From: an uncultured Eubacteriales bacterium
GTDB taxonomy: Bacteria; Bacillota; Clostridia; Oscillospirales; Oscillospiraceae
NCBI GenBank assembly: GCA_949296115.1
Contig: CASFNR010000018.1
Coordinates: 1 to 64,000 of the forward strand
Reading direction: 5' to 3'
DNA: 64,000 nucleotides
Position numbers and translations under genes: made by a program. Shown here piece by piece: positions 16,226 through 25,578 of this stretch (its first letter is position 1; the number at the start of each line of letters is the position of its first letter). Below the pieces are notes generated by a model, which saw only the letters and a list, made by a program, of their open reading frames with translations, had not been told where the DNA came from and did no database searches.

Positions 16226-16830
16226 GAGCTGCGTTCCCGCAGAAAACCGGCATTAAAAAAACGGGTGGATTCCCCTTTCGACTGGGAAATCCACCCGTTT
16301 ATTCTGTTTTGAACGGAAGAAATTTCAAGACCCGTTACGGTTGGGACGCCGATGCTGTCGGTCAGCATCGGGCGATTGGGAATCAGCGTTCCCAGAATAT
16401 CACCCTCCCACACCGGGCCGATGTCAGGGTCCCGGCTGTCAGTGCTTACGCTGAAATGATCTCCCACCAGGAAATACTCATCCGCAGCAAGGTGGATTTC
16501 ACCGCTCTGCGCCGGGTCCGGTTCCCATCGGCAATCCCCGTAGATTTCCCCATTGACAGCCAGAAATCCCTCAATGCTCTCGATCACATCTCCCGGGACT
16601 CCCGCCACCCGCTTCACCAGGACCCCTTTGGGCTCCTGGCAGCGAAACGCCACCACAGTTCCCCGTTCCGGCTGCCTCGCCATCCGGTTCACCAGTACAA
16701 ACTGGTAGCTGTGGTAAGCCGGCGCCATGGACTCTCCCTGAATCAGCATCACCGTCACAAACCAGTTGGAGATGATAAACGCTGCCAGCGGGAGCAGGAG
16801 GTAAGGAATGACCTTCGAAAATTTCTTCAT
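16177..16830 (-). CDS. lepB: Signal peptidase I
   Basis: Type I signal peptidase cuts signal peptides from exported proteins at the outer face of the membrane. It has one N-terminal membrane helix (about 8-30), the catalytic Ser34 in GESMAP, the general-base Lys73 in VLVKRVAGVPGD, and the C-terminal GDHFSVSTDSRD box. I chose the ATG at 16830 (MKKFSKVI), which follows a GGGAG site; the ATG-initiated longer frame to 16887 has none. The product is 217 residues. The last 40 residues look unlike the family, and a strong terminator hairpin lies inside the frame with no in-frame stop before it, so the true C-terminus may differ (see findings). It is the last gene of the long minus-strand operon and converges on the XRE gene, overlapping it by 49 bases. 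Confidence 0.88.
   Translation of the reverse strand: MKKFSKVIPYLLLPLAAFIISNWFVTVMLIQGESMAPAYHSYQFVLVNRMARQPERGTVVAFRCQEPKGVLVKRVAGVPGDVIESIEGFLAVNGEIYGDCRWEPDPAQSGEIHLAADEYFLVGDHFSVSTDSRDPDIGPVWEGDILGTLIPNRPMLTDSIGVPTVTGLEISSVQNRINGWISQSKGESTRFFNAGFLRERSSYCHSFNKEEMMEISS
16255..16300. terminator. Strong terminator between the convergent lepB and XRE genes
   Basis: A long stem, AACGGGTGGATT pairing with AATCCACCCGTT and extended by GGG/CCC, has a seven-T tail on the minus strand and TTTATT on the plus strand. It should end both transcripts. On the minus strand it falls inside the lepB reading frame. Confidence 0.85.
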
Positions 16831-16887
16831 ATCTGTTTCTCCCGCCTCACACCATGTCAAAAGCGTCCCGCCTTCCCTGGGACACAC

Positions 16888-17943
16888 TTACTTTTCGGCC
16901 TTCAGGCTTCCAAAGCGTTCTTTTCGCCATGAGGACAGCATGCCTGTCACCCGGTCGCCGCAAAGCATCAGCAGTTTGGACAGAATCACCGTAAGCAGCA
17001 GGTAAATCAGAAACAGCCCCAAAACATTCCGGAACCCCAGTTCCGGCAGGTAAAAACCGCTGACCAGCTTACCCACCAGCCAGTGGTGGACCAGAAAGAT
17101 TGGGTAAGTCAGCTCCGCCGCCTGCGCCAGAAGCCGGTTCTCCCCCTTTAAGAATCGGGACAGCCAAACCAGCACCGCAAAAATCAGCGCACAGGCCGAA
17201 ATGGTAAACGTCAGCGGCTGAAGCCAGCTGCGCAGGAACCATGCAGCCAGGAAAACACCGCCGCAAATTCCCAGAAGCACCCCGGGACGCTTCTCCATAT
17301 GATAGTGGGAAACCAGCATTCCGAACAGCATCTCCGGAATGCGCAGGAAGAACGTAATGGGATGAAATCTTCCCACCCCCAGCGCATACACCGCAAGCCC
17401 CAGAATCACCGTCATGACAGGATGCTTTCGGATTCCCCAGTGCAGGACCGGAAAGATCAGGTACAGCAGCAGAATGCAGCCCAGGAACCATTCTCCAACC
17501 TTATAAAAATCAAATCCGATAATTCCCAGGGTACACAGGTAGCCGTCCAGGCCGGCGATGCTGGGCAGCAGCAGCCAAGGGCTGGCGCTGCTCATTCCCT
17601 TCAGTTCCAGAAAATCATATGCCGAAGCAAACAGAAATGCCAGCCAGAACAGGGGGTAAATTCCAAGAAACCGCTTTTTGTAAAAAGGCCTCGCAGACCG
17701 GTAAGTCAGCATGAGGGTTGCCCCGGAAAGCATGAAGAACAGGCTTACGCCGATGTCTCCCAGATACAGCGCTCCGCCAAGAAAGTAGTTGGGCAGAATG
17801 CTGTTGGGATACACAAAGGTTCCATTGAATCCGGATACGGCAGCGTTAAAATGGACGGTCAGAACGCAAAAACAGGAAAAGACCCGGATTACATCATAGC
17901 AGAGAATTCTCTCCCTGCGGCCAGGCTGTATTGGTGCGGACAA
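16888..17943 (-). CDS. Acyltransferase 3 family membrane protein
   Basis: The 351-residue protein has about ten hydrophobic segments and family features: an early RVFSCFCVLTVHFN with the conserved His, GDIGVSLFFMLSG, and an R-x-x-R-like basic loop after the second helix. Family members transfer acetyl or other acyl groups onto surface sugars. The start is the TTG at 17943, preceded by GGAGGAGG; no ATG is available in the right place. It lies between the RgpF-type gene and lepB in the operon, which suggests O-acylation of the glycan made here. The acyl group and target sugar are unknown. Confidence 0.85.
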   Translation of the reverse strand: MSAPIQPGRRERILCYDVIRVFSCFCVLTVHFNAAVSGFNGTFVYPNSILPNYFLGGALYLGDIGVSLFFMLSGATLMLTYRSARPFYKKRFLGIYPLFWLAFLFASAYDFLELKGMSSASPWLLLPSIAGLDGYLCTLGIIGFDFYKVGEWFLGCILLLYLIFPVLHWGIRKHPVMTVILGLAVYALGVGRFHPITFFLRIPEMLFGMLVSHYHMEKRPGVLLGICGGVFLAAWFLRSWLQPLTFTISACALIFAVLVWLSRFLKGENRLLAQAAELTYPIFLVHHWLVGKLVSGFYLPELGFRNVLGLFLIYLLLTVILSKLLMLCGDRVTGMLSSWRKERFGSLKAEK

Positions 17944-17979
17944 TGGACAATCCTCCTCCCCATCCCGCCGGATCTGGCC

Positions 17980-19590
17980 CTACTTTCCCTGAAGTCTGGC
18001 CTCCAGCCCACGGCACAGATCCCGCTGGTATCCCATCATACCGTGGTTGATGCACAATTTATTGAATTCCCGGACATAGTGCCGCATACTGCTGTACTCC
18101 GTTCCCGCATACCGGTCGCTCAGCAGGAATGCCGGGTACAATCCCGCCTCCACACTGGCGTAGGAATAGATTCTCTCAATGGCATGCAGCAGGGTGCCGT
18201 CGGGATTGTTCGGTTCCGGCGGGAATTCGGAATAGTTCCAATGATGATCCGCCAGCGGCTTCAGCGCCCGGCCCCGGAACCAGAAGCAGGTTCCCAGCGG
18301 TGCGATGGGCATCTTGTCCGGCGCAATCGGCGCCTGGAATCCCAGTCGATCTGACAAAAGCTTTGTCTGGGTATAGTTCGCACCCCAATCCAGTCCCAGC
18401 GTGAAGAAGTAATCACCATGATGGGGGGGCGGCGGAGACAAAATACCCAAACGGGGATTCTCGTAAAACAGACGAATAATGTTGTTCACATAGTCCCTGG
18501 TTCCAAACAGATTTTCCTGCAGCCGGTATGCGAATCCCGCTCCTATGGAACCCGGCTTGGTCTGCAGCGTCTTTTTGTCGTGAAAAAAGCAGACGTATTC
18601 GTACTGGTCAAACACCTCCGCCGCCCCCACCAGCAGGGCGGAAACGTCCCGCCCCCGGTTGGCAATCACCCGGACATCCAAGGAGGCAAATTTCTTACCC
18701 GCAAAAACCGACAGAATCTTTTCCCGTTTCTGCTCATCACTGGTGGTGATAATCAGATGCGTCTGCTCCGGAAACCGCTGGGCAAAGGAGCAGGACTCCT
18801 GCAGCTTATCCGGATAGTACAGGTGCATCACCAGGGCCAGCGGATGTTCTTCCAGATGCCGGGCTGTCCACGCCCGATCAGAGCCACGGGTGGGCAGGAC
18901 ATACAGTAGATGCATATTCTGGACATAATCCTGCTGGTGGCAGTTCTTCAGCAGATAATCCCAAAGCAGATCCGTATCCCATCCGCTCTCCTGCTGAAGC
19001 CATCTGTAAAACACCTGGGCCTGGTGTCCCAGCGTTGTGGTAATGACATCGCTGTAATCCCGGAAGAAAACCTCGCTCAGGAAGAAGGGGCATTTCCGGT
19101 CCCGCACCATCAGCAGCGGTTCATCCAGCATGGGAACCGCTGTGACTTCCGTCAGATCCCGGGTATCATAGAGTTCCTCCGGCACAATCCCCTGTGCTTC
19201 CCATACCGCTTCCAGGCCGTCATCCCGGGCTGCCTCCACGGCCTTCCACAGCTGGGGACGGATTCCCCACATGGGGCCGCCGCGCACCAACTGCCAGACA
19301 GGCTGTACGCACTGCTCCGCTCTCCGGCAAAGTTCATCCAGAGGATGCACCGGGCCCATCCATTCGTCGCTCATTACGACCAGTTCGCCGCAGCCTGTTT
19401 CCTGCGCCTGTCCCAGTGCCTGGGATAACGTGGGCACCGTGGGCACATCCATCCGCCATCCAATGTTGGCGTCCCGGGTTACAACGCAGACCTCTGCCCC
19501 TGTCAATTTCCAGGCATCCAACAGTGCGGACAGTTCTTTCAGCGACTTTCTGTTCTTCCCACGAATCTGGAGTGCGCAAAGTCGTCTCAT
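17980..19590 (-). CDS. RgpF-type rhamnan synthesis protein
   Basis: This 536-residue protein resembles RgpF of streptococcal rhamnose polysaccharide synthesis. The C-terminal half (about 245-530) carries the family blocks NRGRDVSALL, FFHDKKT, LDWGANY, PIAPLGTCFWFR and DGTLLHAIERI. The N-terminal part (about 1-110) is a small GT-A-like region. I favour the ATG at 19590 (MRRLCALQ), which follows AAAGGGGG; an ATG at 19626, three bases after the upstream stop, is possible. With the dTDP-rhamnose genes upstream, a rhamnosyltransferase or chain-modifying role is likely. It is a paralogue of the C-terminal domain of the next upstream gene. Confidence 0.82.
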   Translation of the reverse strand: MRRLCALQIRGKNRKSLKELSALLDAWKLTGAEVCVVTRDANIGWRMDVPTVPTLSQALGQAQETGCGELVVMSDEWMGPVHPLDELCRRAEQCVQPVWQLVRGGPMWGIRPQLWKAVEAARDDGLEAVWEAQGIVPEELYDTRDLTEVTAVPMLDEPLLMVRDRKCPFFLSEVFFRDYSDVITTTLGHQAQVFYRWLQQESGWDTDLLWDYLLKNCHQQDYVQNMHLLYVLPTRGSDRAWTARHLEEHPLALVMHLYYPDKLQESCSFAQRFPEQTHLIITTSDEQKREKILSVFAGKKFASLDVRVIANRGRDVSALLVGAAEVFDQYEYVCFFHDKKTLQTKPGSIGAGFAYRLQENLFGTRDYVNNIIRLFYENPRLGILSPPPPHHGDYFFTLGLDWGANYTQTKLLSDRLGFQAPIAPDKMPIAPLGTCFWFRGRALKPLADHHWNYSEFPPEPNNPDGTLLHAIERIYSYASVEAGLYPAFLLSDRYAGTEYSSMRHYVREFNKLCINHGMMGYQRDLCRGLEARLQGK

Positions 19591-19629
19591 GTTGGTCGCC
19601 CCCTTTCGTTTCATTCTGCCATCCATGGG

Positions 19630-22600
19630 TTATTCTTCCGCCCAGCGGGACAATACCCGGTAGAGCTTTCCCAGAATCCGCCGCAGCAGGTTCCGGGTCG
19701 GCACTGACTGTCCGTCGGACACCGGGAGCCCCATGCGCTGGTCACACAGCTGGCGGACCGTGACAAACCGATTGGCTGCATCATTCTCAAAGCAGACGTG
19801 GACGTAGCGCTGGGCATAATAGGTCAGATTTCCAATGTCCACAGCCGCATAATCCGCTGTCATCAACATGGCAGTGTAATAACCGGCGTGCTGCGCCGCA
19901 AAGGGATAAATCCGCTCGATGGCGTGGAGAATGGAACCATCTGTCATGCGGAACGGCTCCTCCGGGAAATCATCATACGTCCATTCCTTTGCAAACAGCG
20001 GCGCCATAGCCTTGGTTCGGAACCAGAACGACGATCCGAAGGGAGCCATTGGCGGATGCCCCGCATCCATCGGGACATGCAGCCCCAGTTCCTCTGCCAG
20101 CTGCCTGGTACACTGGAAATTGGCACCCCACTCCAGACCGATATGGGTCGCAAAATCCGCATGATTGGGGTCCGGTGCGCACAGCAGTCCCAGGAACGGG
20201 TCCTGGTCGAAGGCTTGTATGACCTGGGCAACAAAGGTCTTGCTCCCCAGAATGTTCTCGTAACCCATATATGCGAACCCTTCCCCAACGGTCTGGGGCT
20301 TCAGGTATCCGGTCTTCTTATCATGGGTGACACAAGCCACATCGTAATTCATCACCACATCCCGGAAGGAAGTAAGCAGCGCGGACACATCTCTGCCCCG
20401 GTTGGGCAGCACCCGGATTTCCAGCCGGTTGGGGAGATTGGAAAATGCCTGTTCAATTGCGTTCTTCTTCTCCTGGCTGACCGTAGAAATGAAAATATCC
20501 GCTTCAGCCGGCAGATTGGATGCATAATGGGCCAGCTCTCCCGCCATACCCTGGTCATAGACATGCATGAACAGCGCGGCTTTCCCCTTAGGCTGTCCCG
20601 GAGAAAGGGCGAACCGGTTCTCCCGGTCAAAAACCCGCAGTAAATGCAGGTTCTGGCTCAAATCGCTCATGTGGCAAGTCCGGATCAGATTCTTCCACAC
20701 CAGTTCCACCGGGTAGTCCGTACACTCGCTCAGGTAATCCATCAGGCAAGCGGCAGTTTGCTGGCCAGTGTAGGTGGACAGATAGTCATAGTCCTGGAAG
20801 AATGCCCGACGCTTGAACACAGGGCAGTTCCAGTCCCGAATTGCTTCCGCCGGCATGGTAATCAGAGGATTATCGGTCATGTCGTAGTAATCCTCCGGCT
20901 TCAGATAGCAGCTCCAGGTGAAGCCCGCATCTGAAAAATACCGGGTCATCACGGTCTCGTACAGTCCCACCGCCGCATTGTAATCCGGCAGTTCCGGCAG
21001 CTCTGTCCAGAAGCGGCGGAACGCTTCCGACCGCAGAAGCCGGCCCCGGATACCATACAGGAAGGACTGGATATGCTCCGGGATGTAACCATAAGGATTG
21101 CAGCCGAAGGGGTCCATGTCCGGCATCCCGGAATGAGATACAATTCCCCAGAAGTCAACCTTCTGACCGGCCATGCCGCTGAACAGTTCCTTCAAATCCC
21201 GCACTGGGCCGAACAGCGTATTGTTGGCCACGATCAGCTCGTCGTACTGTGCCAAAGCGTCCAGGCCCAGATGTTCAATACCGGTCTTAACCCCCCAGGC
21301 GTCAAATCCACGGTTTTCCCGGATCAGGACTTCGCAGCCAATCTCCTCCAAGGCGCTTGTACCTTCCGGCTGCACCGGTCCATTGCTGACCACGATCAGT
21401 TTTTTCACCCAGGGACGCAGCGCTTTCAGGAAAAACAAGACATAGCCATCCACAACCCCGTCCGCATCGTAAAATGTATAAACGCAGGCCCGACGGCAAT
21501 CCATCCCAACCGGCATCGGCTGTGTTCCATCAGCCAGCCGGGCGACCCGGGGTGGCCAGTTCCGGTCAAGACGGGCTACTGCGGATTGGGTTCGGCGGCC
21601 GATCCTTCGGATCCTCTTCAGTAAATGGAACACCTTTCTCGCAGATCTGCCAACCGCACGCTTGCAGAAATGCTTTGAAACACGCAGCGGCTTGGTGATC
21701 CGCCAGCTGAGGCTGGATTCCAGGGCTGACACCCGCGCCAGAGCGCTGCCCAGCTGCCGGCAGGCCTCGCCATATTCCGCAAGGCTCTGCTGATGTGCCT
21801 TTTCCAATTCCTCATATTGCCGGTTCCGGGATTCCAGGTCCTCAGCGAGGACCTGCAGTTTGCCCTGCGCATCCTCTGCCCGGAACAGGTTGTCCTGGGC
21901 AATGGCCATCAGTTTCTGATATTCGCCCTGCAGCCCGATCAGATCCCCAGCCGTCCGGGTCCACTCCGCCACGGCCTTTTCATGCTCCCGCTCCAGAGCC
22001 AGGTAATGGCTGTCCCGGTAATCCCGAAGCTTTTCGTCTGTCTGGCGGACATACCGCTCATAGGCCATCACCTGGGGCAGAAAACCATCCCGCTTTCGAT
22101 AGCACACGGCATAGTCCGTCAAAAACATCGGCCGAAAATCCAGATCGTCATAGAATCCGTTTTCCGCAAAGCGGGCAGCCCAGTATTCCCTCTGCTGCAC
22201 ATTCACATGGGTGGGATCCGTCACGTCATCCGGCGTGGAGCAGAAAATCACCGTATCACTGACATTGCACAGATTTTGGATGGCCTTGCAGCCATCCTCC
22301 GGGGACATATGCTCCAGCACCTCGATACAGGTTACCAGGTCAAAGCGCTCCGGCAGTTCCGGGGGAAAGGGTTCCGCCAGCGAACCGCAGTAGCAGCTGC
22401 TCCTGGCATCGAGGTCCGCATGAGACACCGCATATTCCGAAAAGTCCAGACCGTAGGCGTCCACCCCCAGCTTCCGGAATTCCGCCACCAAGACGCCCAT
22501 GGCGCACCCCGCATCCAGCACCGTCCGGGGATGAAAGTGCTCCACAAGCGCTTTCGCTACAGCAGCATGCAGCGTCCGGATTTCCGGACTCTCCAGATAG

Positions 22601-22662
22601 CTTACCGCTCTGTCTCCAATGTCGTATTGGTTATAGTAGGCTTCATCATATCCTTTTTCCAT
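19630..22662 (-). CDS. Methyltransferase fused to RgpF-type rhamnan synthesis domain
   Basis: The roughly 1010-residue protein has a SAM-dependent methyltransferase at about 40-160 (VLDAGCAMGVLVAEF, then the acidic motif in AYGLDFSEY), a coiled coil at about 215-310, the linker SWRITKPLR near 318, and a long RgpF-type region from about 390 to 970 with ENRGFDAWGVK, NRGRDVSALL, VTHDKKT and APFGSSFWFR. The architecture parallels the giant protein at 5634-9875, with a different transferase attached. The start is uncertain: I use the ATG at 22662 with GGTGAG close upstream; GTG at 22674 also fits. It likely extends or modifies the rhamnose glycan; what the methyltransferase acts on is not known. 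Confidence 0.85.
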   Translation of the reverse strand: MEKGYDEAYYNQYDIGDRAVSYLESPEIRTLHAAVAKALVEHFHPRTVLDAGCAMGVLVAEFRKLGVDAYGLDFSEYAVSHADLDARSSCYCGSLAEPFPPELPERFDLVTCIEVLEHMSPEDGCKAIQNLCNVSDTVIFCSTPDDVTDPTHVNVQQREYWAARFAENGFYDDLDFRPMFLTDYAVCYRKRDGFLPQVMAYERYVRQTDEKLRDYRDSHYLALEREHEKAVAEWTRTAGDLIGLQGEYQKLMAIAQDNLFRAEDAQGKLQVLAEDLESRNRQYEELEKAHQQSLAEYGEACRQLGSALARVSALESSLSWRITKPLRVSKHFCKRAVGRSARKVFHLLKRIRRIGRRTQSAVARLDRNWPPRVARLADGTQPMPVGMDCRRACVYTFYDADGVVDGYVLFFLKALRPWVKKLIVVSNGPVQPEGTSALEEIGCEVLIRENRGFDAWGVKTGIEHLGLDALAQYDELIVANNTLFGPVRDLKELFSGMAGQKVDFWGIVSHSGMPDMDPFGCNPYGYIPEHIQSFLYGIRGRLLRSEAFRRFWTELPELPDYNAAVGLYETVMTRYFSDAGFTWSCYLKPEDYYDMTDNPLITMPAEAIRDWNCPVFKRRAFFQDYDYLSTYTGQQTAACLMDYLSECTDYPVELVWKNLIRTCHMSDLSQNLHLLRVFDRENRFALSPGQPKGKAALFMHVYDQGMAGELAHYASNLPAEADIFISTVSQEKKNAIEQAFSNLPNRLEIRVLPNRGRDVSALLTSFRDVVMNYDVACVTHDKKTGYLKPQTVGEGFAYMGYENILGSKTFVAQVIQAFDQDPFLGLLCAPDPNHADFATHIGLEWGANFQCTRQLAEELGLHVPMDAGHPPMAPFGSSFWFRTKAMAPLFAKEWTYDDFPEEPFRMTDGSILHAIERIYPFAAQHAGYYTAMLMTADYAAVDIGNLTYYAQRYVHVCFENDAANRFVTVRQLCDQRMGLPVSDGQSVPTRNLLRRILGKLYRVLSRWAEE

Positions 22663-22704
22663 TTCACTCACCACATTCTGCTTGCGTACGCAGATTTCGG
22701 GCCA

Positions 22705-23550
22705 TTACCCATCCTGTCCGGCCAGAATTTTCTGTATCAGTGTATTATCGCCCCAGACGCCGGGAGAATCGTAAGGCCGGTCAGGGTACTTCCCATACTC
22801 CAGCTGAATATTCAGCCTGTTCTCCCGGATATACCACTCCACCTGCTCCGCCAGGGACTTGGGCTGCCCGGAACAGACATTGATCACCCCATTGACCCGG
22901 TCCTGCAGGCTCGCCGCCACAATCTGCCGGGCCAATTCCGTCACCGGCAGGAAATCATACAGATTCTTTCCGGTGGTAAAGGGGAACGTGGTCTTTCCAT
23001 CCTCCGCTGCCTGCTGCAGTTTGGCAAAGATGGAAGAGCCGCGCTTGTCATCGCCAAAAATATAGAACGCCCGCAGCCAGTGGAGATTGGTCTGTTTTCC
23101 CCGGGCATACAGAAGGAGCGATTGACGAAGCGCATTTTTGGCAACGCCATACTGGCTCTGGGGATTGCAGGGGGTATCCGCCTGAATAGCGCCCTCCCAG
23201 TAACCAACCTCGTGCATGCTCCCCATGACGGATATCGACCAAATTCCCGCATCCATCATGTGATTCAGAAAAACCGCATGAGCGGACAAATCCTCCATAT
23301 GCGCCGGAGCGTCATGGACGAAGCCCTGCCGCCAGGCCAGGTGAATTAAAACATCCGGTCTGCCCAGTTTCTCATAGATGTCTCCGCTTCCGTCAAAGAT
23401 GGGATAATCCGTATATTCCACGCCCTCCGGAAGGCCCCGGCTGCTCAGATCCGAGCAGATAACCTGGTGACCAAGCCGGAGCAGTTCCTGCACTACATGA
23501 ATGCCAATATATCCGCAGGCGCCCGTAACGAGGACTTTCTTTCGTTCCAT
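22705..23550 (-). CDS. NAD-dependent sugar epimerase/dehydratase
   Basis: This is a 281-residue extended short-chain dehydrogenase. The N-terminal VLVTGACGYIGIHV is the Rossmann NAD-binding glycine motif, and QYGVAKNALR supplies the Tyr-x-x-x-Lys catalytic pair. Family members epimerise, dehydrate or reduce nucleotide sugars. No feature tells which sugar. It sits 42 bases before the methyltransferase-RgpF gene and 112 bases after the GT4 gene, so it probably supplies a further sugar for the same glycan. Confidence 0.85.
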   Translation of the reverse strand: MERKKVLVTGACGYIGIHVVQELLRLGHQVICSDLSSRGLPEGVEYTDYPIFDGSGDIYEKLGRPDVLIHLAWRQGFVHDAPAHMEDLSAHAVFLNHMMDAGIWSISVMGSMHEVGYWEGAIQADTPCNPQSQYGVAKNALRQSLLLYARGKQTNLHWLRAFYIFGDDKRGSSIFAKLQQAAEDGKTTFPFTTGKNLYDFLPVTELARQIVAASLQDRVNGVINVCSGQPKSLAEQVEWYIRENRLNIQLEYGKYPDRPYDSPGVWGDNTLIQKILAGQDG

Positions 23551-23662
23551 AGTTCAATACCATTCGGCCGGATCATGTTCCTCCGGGATGGGAGGAGCGT
23601 TTTCCAATTGACGGCCGCCTTTCTTATCGTGATGCTTCTGCCCTGAGTTATTTGTTCCAAAA

Positions 23663-24820
23663 TCAGCTTCTTTGAGCAGAAGAAAGTCGCTGCAGCGTTT
23701 TCCTGATTCCGTTTCTTCGCAAATAGTATGCCGCGCTCGCCCCGTAATCCAGCACGCCGTACAACCGGATAAAATAGTGGTTCCGCCCAGTGGATCTGGT
23801 GGGGAGCGTAATGGTCTGCATCTGTTCCCAGAAGTCCAGGGCCGCCGATGCCACGCTGAAAGGACCAGCCGCACAGGCAAGGCTGTCTCTGCGAATCTGT
23901 TCCCGCTCCTGTTCATTCTCAATCAGGCGGGAAATGGCGCTGTACCAGCCCTCCGAGGTATTCTCGCAGAAAACGCCCAGGCCAAATTCCTCCCGCAGGC
24001 GGGTGTAGGGCGGCACATCCGAGAAAATTCCCGCAATACCCGCAGCTGCATATTCCGAAAACTTATTATAGTGCTTGCAGGCATGGAAGGGCGAGTCCGG
24101 CATTGGCGCAAGGCCAATGTCCCAGGAGAGCCGGTTCAGTGTCCGGCGATAATCCTCGTAAGAGTCGCTGTAGGGGATGTGCTCTGCTCCAATTGCCTGC
24201 GCAAACGAGGGACATGGTCCAAAAAAGGAAAAGCGCACTGCTTCTCCATATGTCTGATGAATCCGGAGCAGGGTTTCTTTCAGAATTTCCTCCACATCCC
24301 CAGCCCGATCCAATGACCCGGCAAATCCAATTTTAACCGGGCTGCCAGGCTCGTGGGGTCTGAACTGTGCCGGATCAATCGCCGGCTCTACAACCCGGAA
24401 CCGCTTCTGCCCCGGCACGGCATACTTCTCCAGCAGCCGGGGAGACGGAGAGAGAATCCCGTTGCTCAGCCCAATCATTTTTCTGACATATTCCTGCCGC
24501 CGGGGGGTGTAATACGAGTTGCTGGAAATCCCCTCGGGAATGTTCAGCAGATCATCGTCCAGAATATAAAGCAGATATTTGTTTCGTTCCGACAGCGTCT
24601 TCGCCAGCCGGTATTCCTGCCAGCTGTCCAGTCGGCCCAGAACCACCACATCCGCCCAGTTCAGAACGGAATCACATAATTTCTCCGTCTGAACGCACCG
24701 GTACTCCAGCCTGCCAAGGCGGTGCAGATATTCCAGCTGGCAGTGCCCGCACAACCGCACCGACGGGATCATTCTTCGGTAAATCAGCAGAACCCGCAGA
24801 TTGTCGGTCTGATTTGTCAT
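23663..24820 (-). CDS. GT4-like glycosyltransferase
   Basis: The 385-residue GT-B protein has a weakly conserved N-terminal half and the donor-binding C-terminal half typical of group 1 transferases (VKIGFAGSLDR, IGLAPMPDSPFHACKHYNKFSEYAAAGI). I place the start at the ATG at 24820, with AAGGGGTG upstream, eight bases after the ABC ATPase stop; the frame is open further up but overlaps that gene. It belongs to the minus-strand polysaccharide operon. Donor and acceptor are not known. Confidence 0.82.
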   Translation of the reverse strand: MTNQTDNLRVLLIYRRMIPSVRLCGHCQLEYLHRLGRLEYRCVQTEKLCDSVLNWADVVVLGRLDSWQEYRLAKTLSERNKYLLYILDDDLLNIPEGISSNSYYTPRRQEYVRKMIGLSNGILSPSPRLLEKYAVPGQKRFRVVEPAIDPAQFRPHEPGSPVKIGFAGSLDRAGDVEEILKETLLRIHQTYGEAVRFSFFGPCPSFAQAIGAEHIPYSDSYEDYRRTLNRLSWDIGLAPMPDSPFHACKHYNKFSEYAAAGIAGIFSDVPPYTRLREEFGLGVFCENTSEGWYSAISRLIENEQEREQIRRDSLACAAGPFSVASAALDFWEQMQTITLPTRSTGRNHYFIRLYGVLDYGASAAYYLRRNGIRKTLQRLSSAQRS

Positions 24821-24827
24821 CGGTTTT

Positions 24828-25568
24828 TCACCCCTTCGGGCAGATTCCTTCATAGGCGTCGCAAACCGTCTGAACATCTCCATCCATCTTGACCTGACCA
24901 TGATCCATCCAGACAACCTTTGTGCACATCTGCCGAATCTGTTCCATGCTGTGAGAGACGAACAGTACCGTCGTTCCTCCGCCCATCAATTCCATCATTC
25001 TGGCCCGGCTCTTTTCCTGGAATGCGGCATCGCCCACCGAAAGCACCTCATCCACGATCAGGATTTCCGGTTCAATCACCGTTGCCACGGAGAAAGCAAG
25101 CCTTGCCACCATGCCGGAAGAATAATTCCGAAGGGGTACATCAATAAAATCCCCAATCTCAGAAAATTCAATAATATCCTGATACCGGCTTTTCAGGAAT
25201 TCTTCGGAATATCCCAGAATTGCTCCGTTCAGGAAGATGTTCTCCCTGCCGGTCATGTCAAAGTCAAATCCGCTGCCCAGTTCCAGCAGGGGCGCCACGT
25301 TTCCAAACACCTGGACATTCCCCTCGGAGGGCTTTAAAATTCTGGAAATCACCTTCAGCAGGGTGCTTTTTCCGGCGCCGTTATGGCCGATAAGGCCGAC
25401 AACCTCACCTTTTTCGACAGAAAAGCTGACCTGCTTCAGCGCTTCAAATTCCCGGTACTTCAGCTTCCCGGTCAGGCGCTGCACCATGTATTCTTTAATA
25501 CTCGTGACACGGTCGTTCGCCATTCGGAAACGGACGGACACGTTATTCACTCGGATCATCGGTTCCAT
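24828..25568 (-). CDS. Polysaccharide ABC exporter ATPase (TagH/Wzt-like)
   Basis: The 246-residue ATPase has Walker A GHNGAGKSTLL, the signature NYSSGMVARLAF, Walker B ILIVDEVLSVGD and the switch His in FVSHSM. The early FEALKQVSF and GSGFDFDMTGREN blocks are typical of the TagH/Wzt/RfbE group that exports teichoic acids and O-antigen-type glycans. It lacks the C-terminal carbohydrate-binding extension found in many Wzt proteins. The ATG at 25568 follows AAGGAG and lies ten bases past the permease stop, so the two are an ABC pair. Confidence 0.92.
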   Translation of the reverse strand: MEPMIRVNNVSVRFRMANDRVTSIKEYMVQRLTGKLKYREFEALKQVSFSVEKGEVVGLIGHNGAGKSTLLKVISRILKPSEGNVQVFGNVAPLLELGSGFDFDMTGRENIFLNGAILGYSEEFLKSRYQDIIEFSEIGDFIDVPLRNYSSGMVARLAFSVATVIEPEILIVDEVLSVGDAAFQEKSRARMMELMGGGTTVLFVSHSMEQIRQMCTKVVWMDHGQVKMDGDVQTVCDAYEGICPKG

Positions 25569-25578
25569 ACGCAGCTCC

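Noticed and set aside
23554..23922. 122-codon minus-strand frame overlapping the end of the GT4 gene
   Set aside because: It lies in another frame of a supported gene for most of its length and has no family match or start site.
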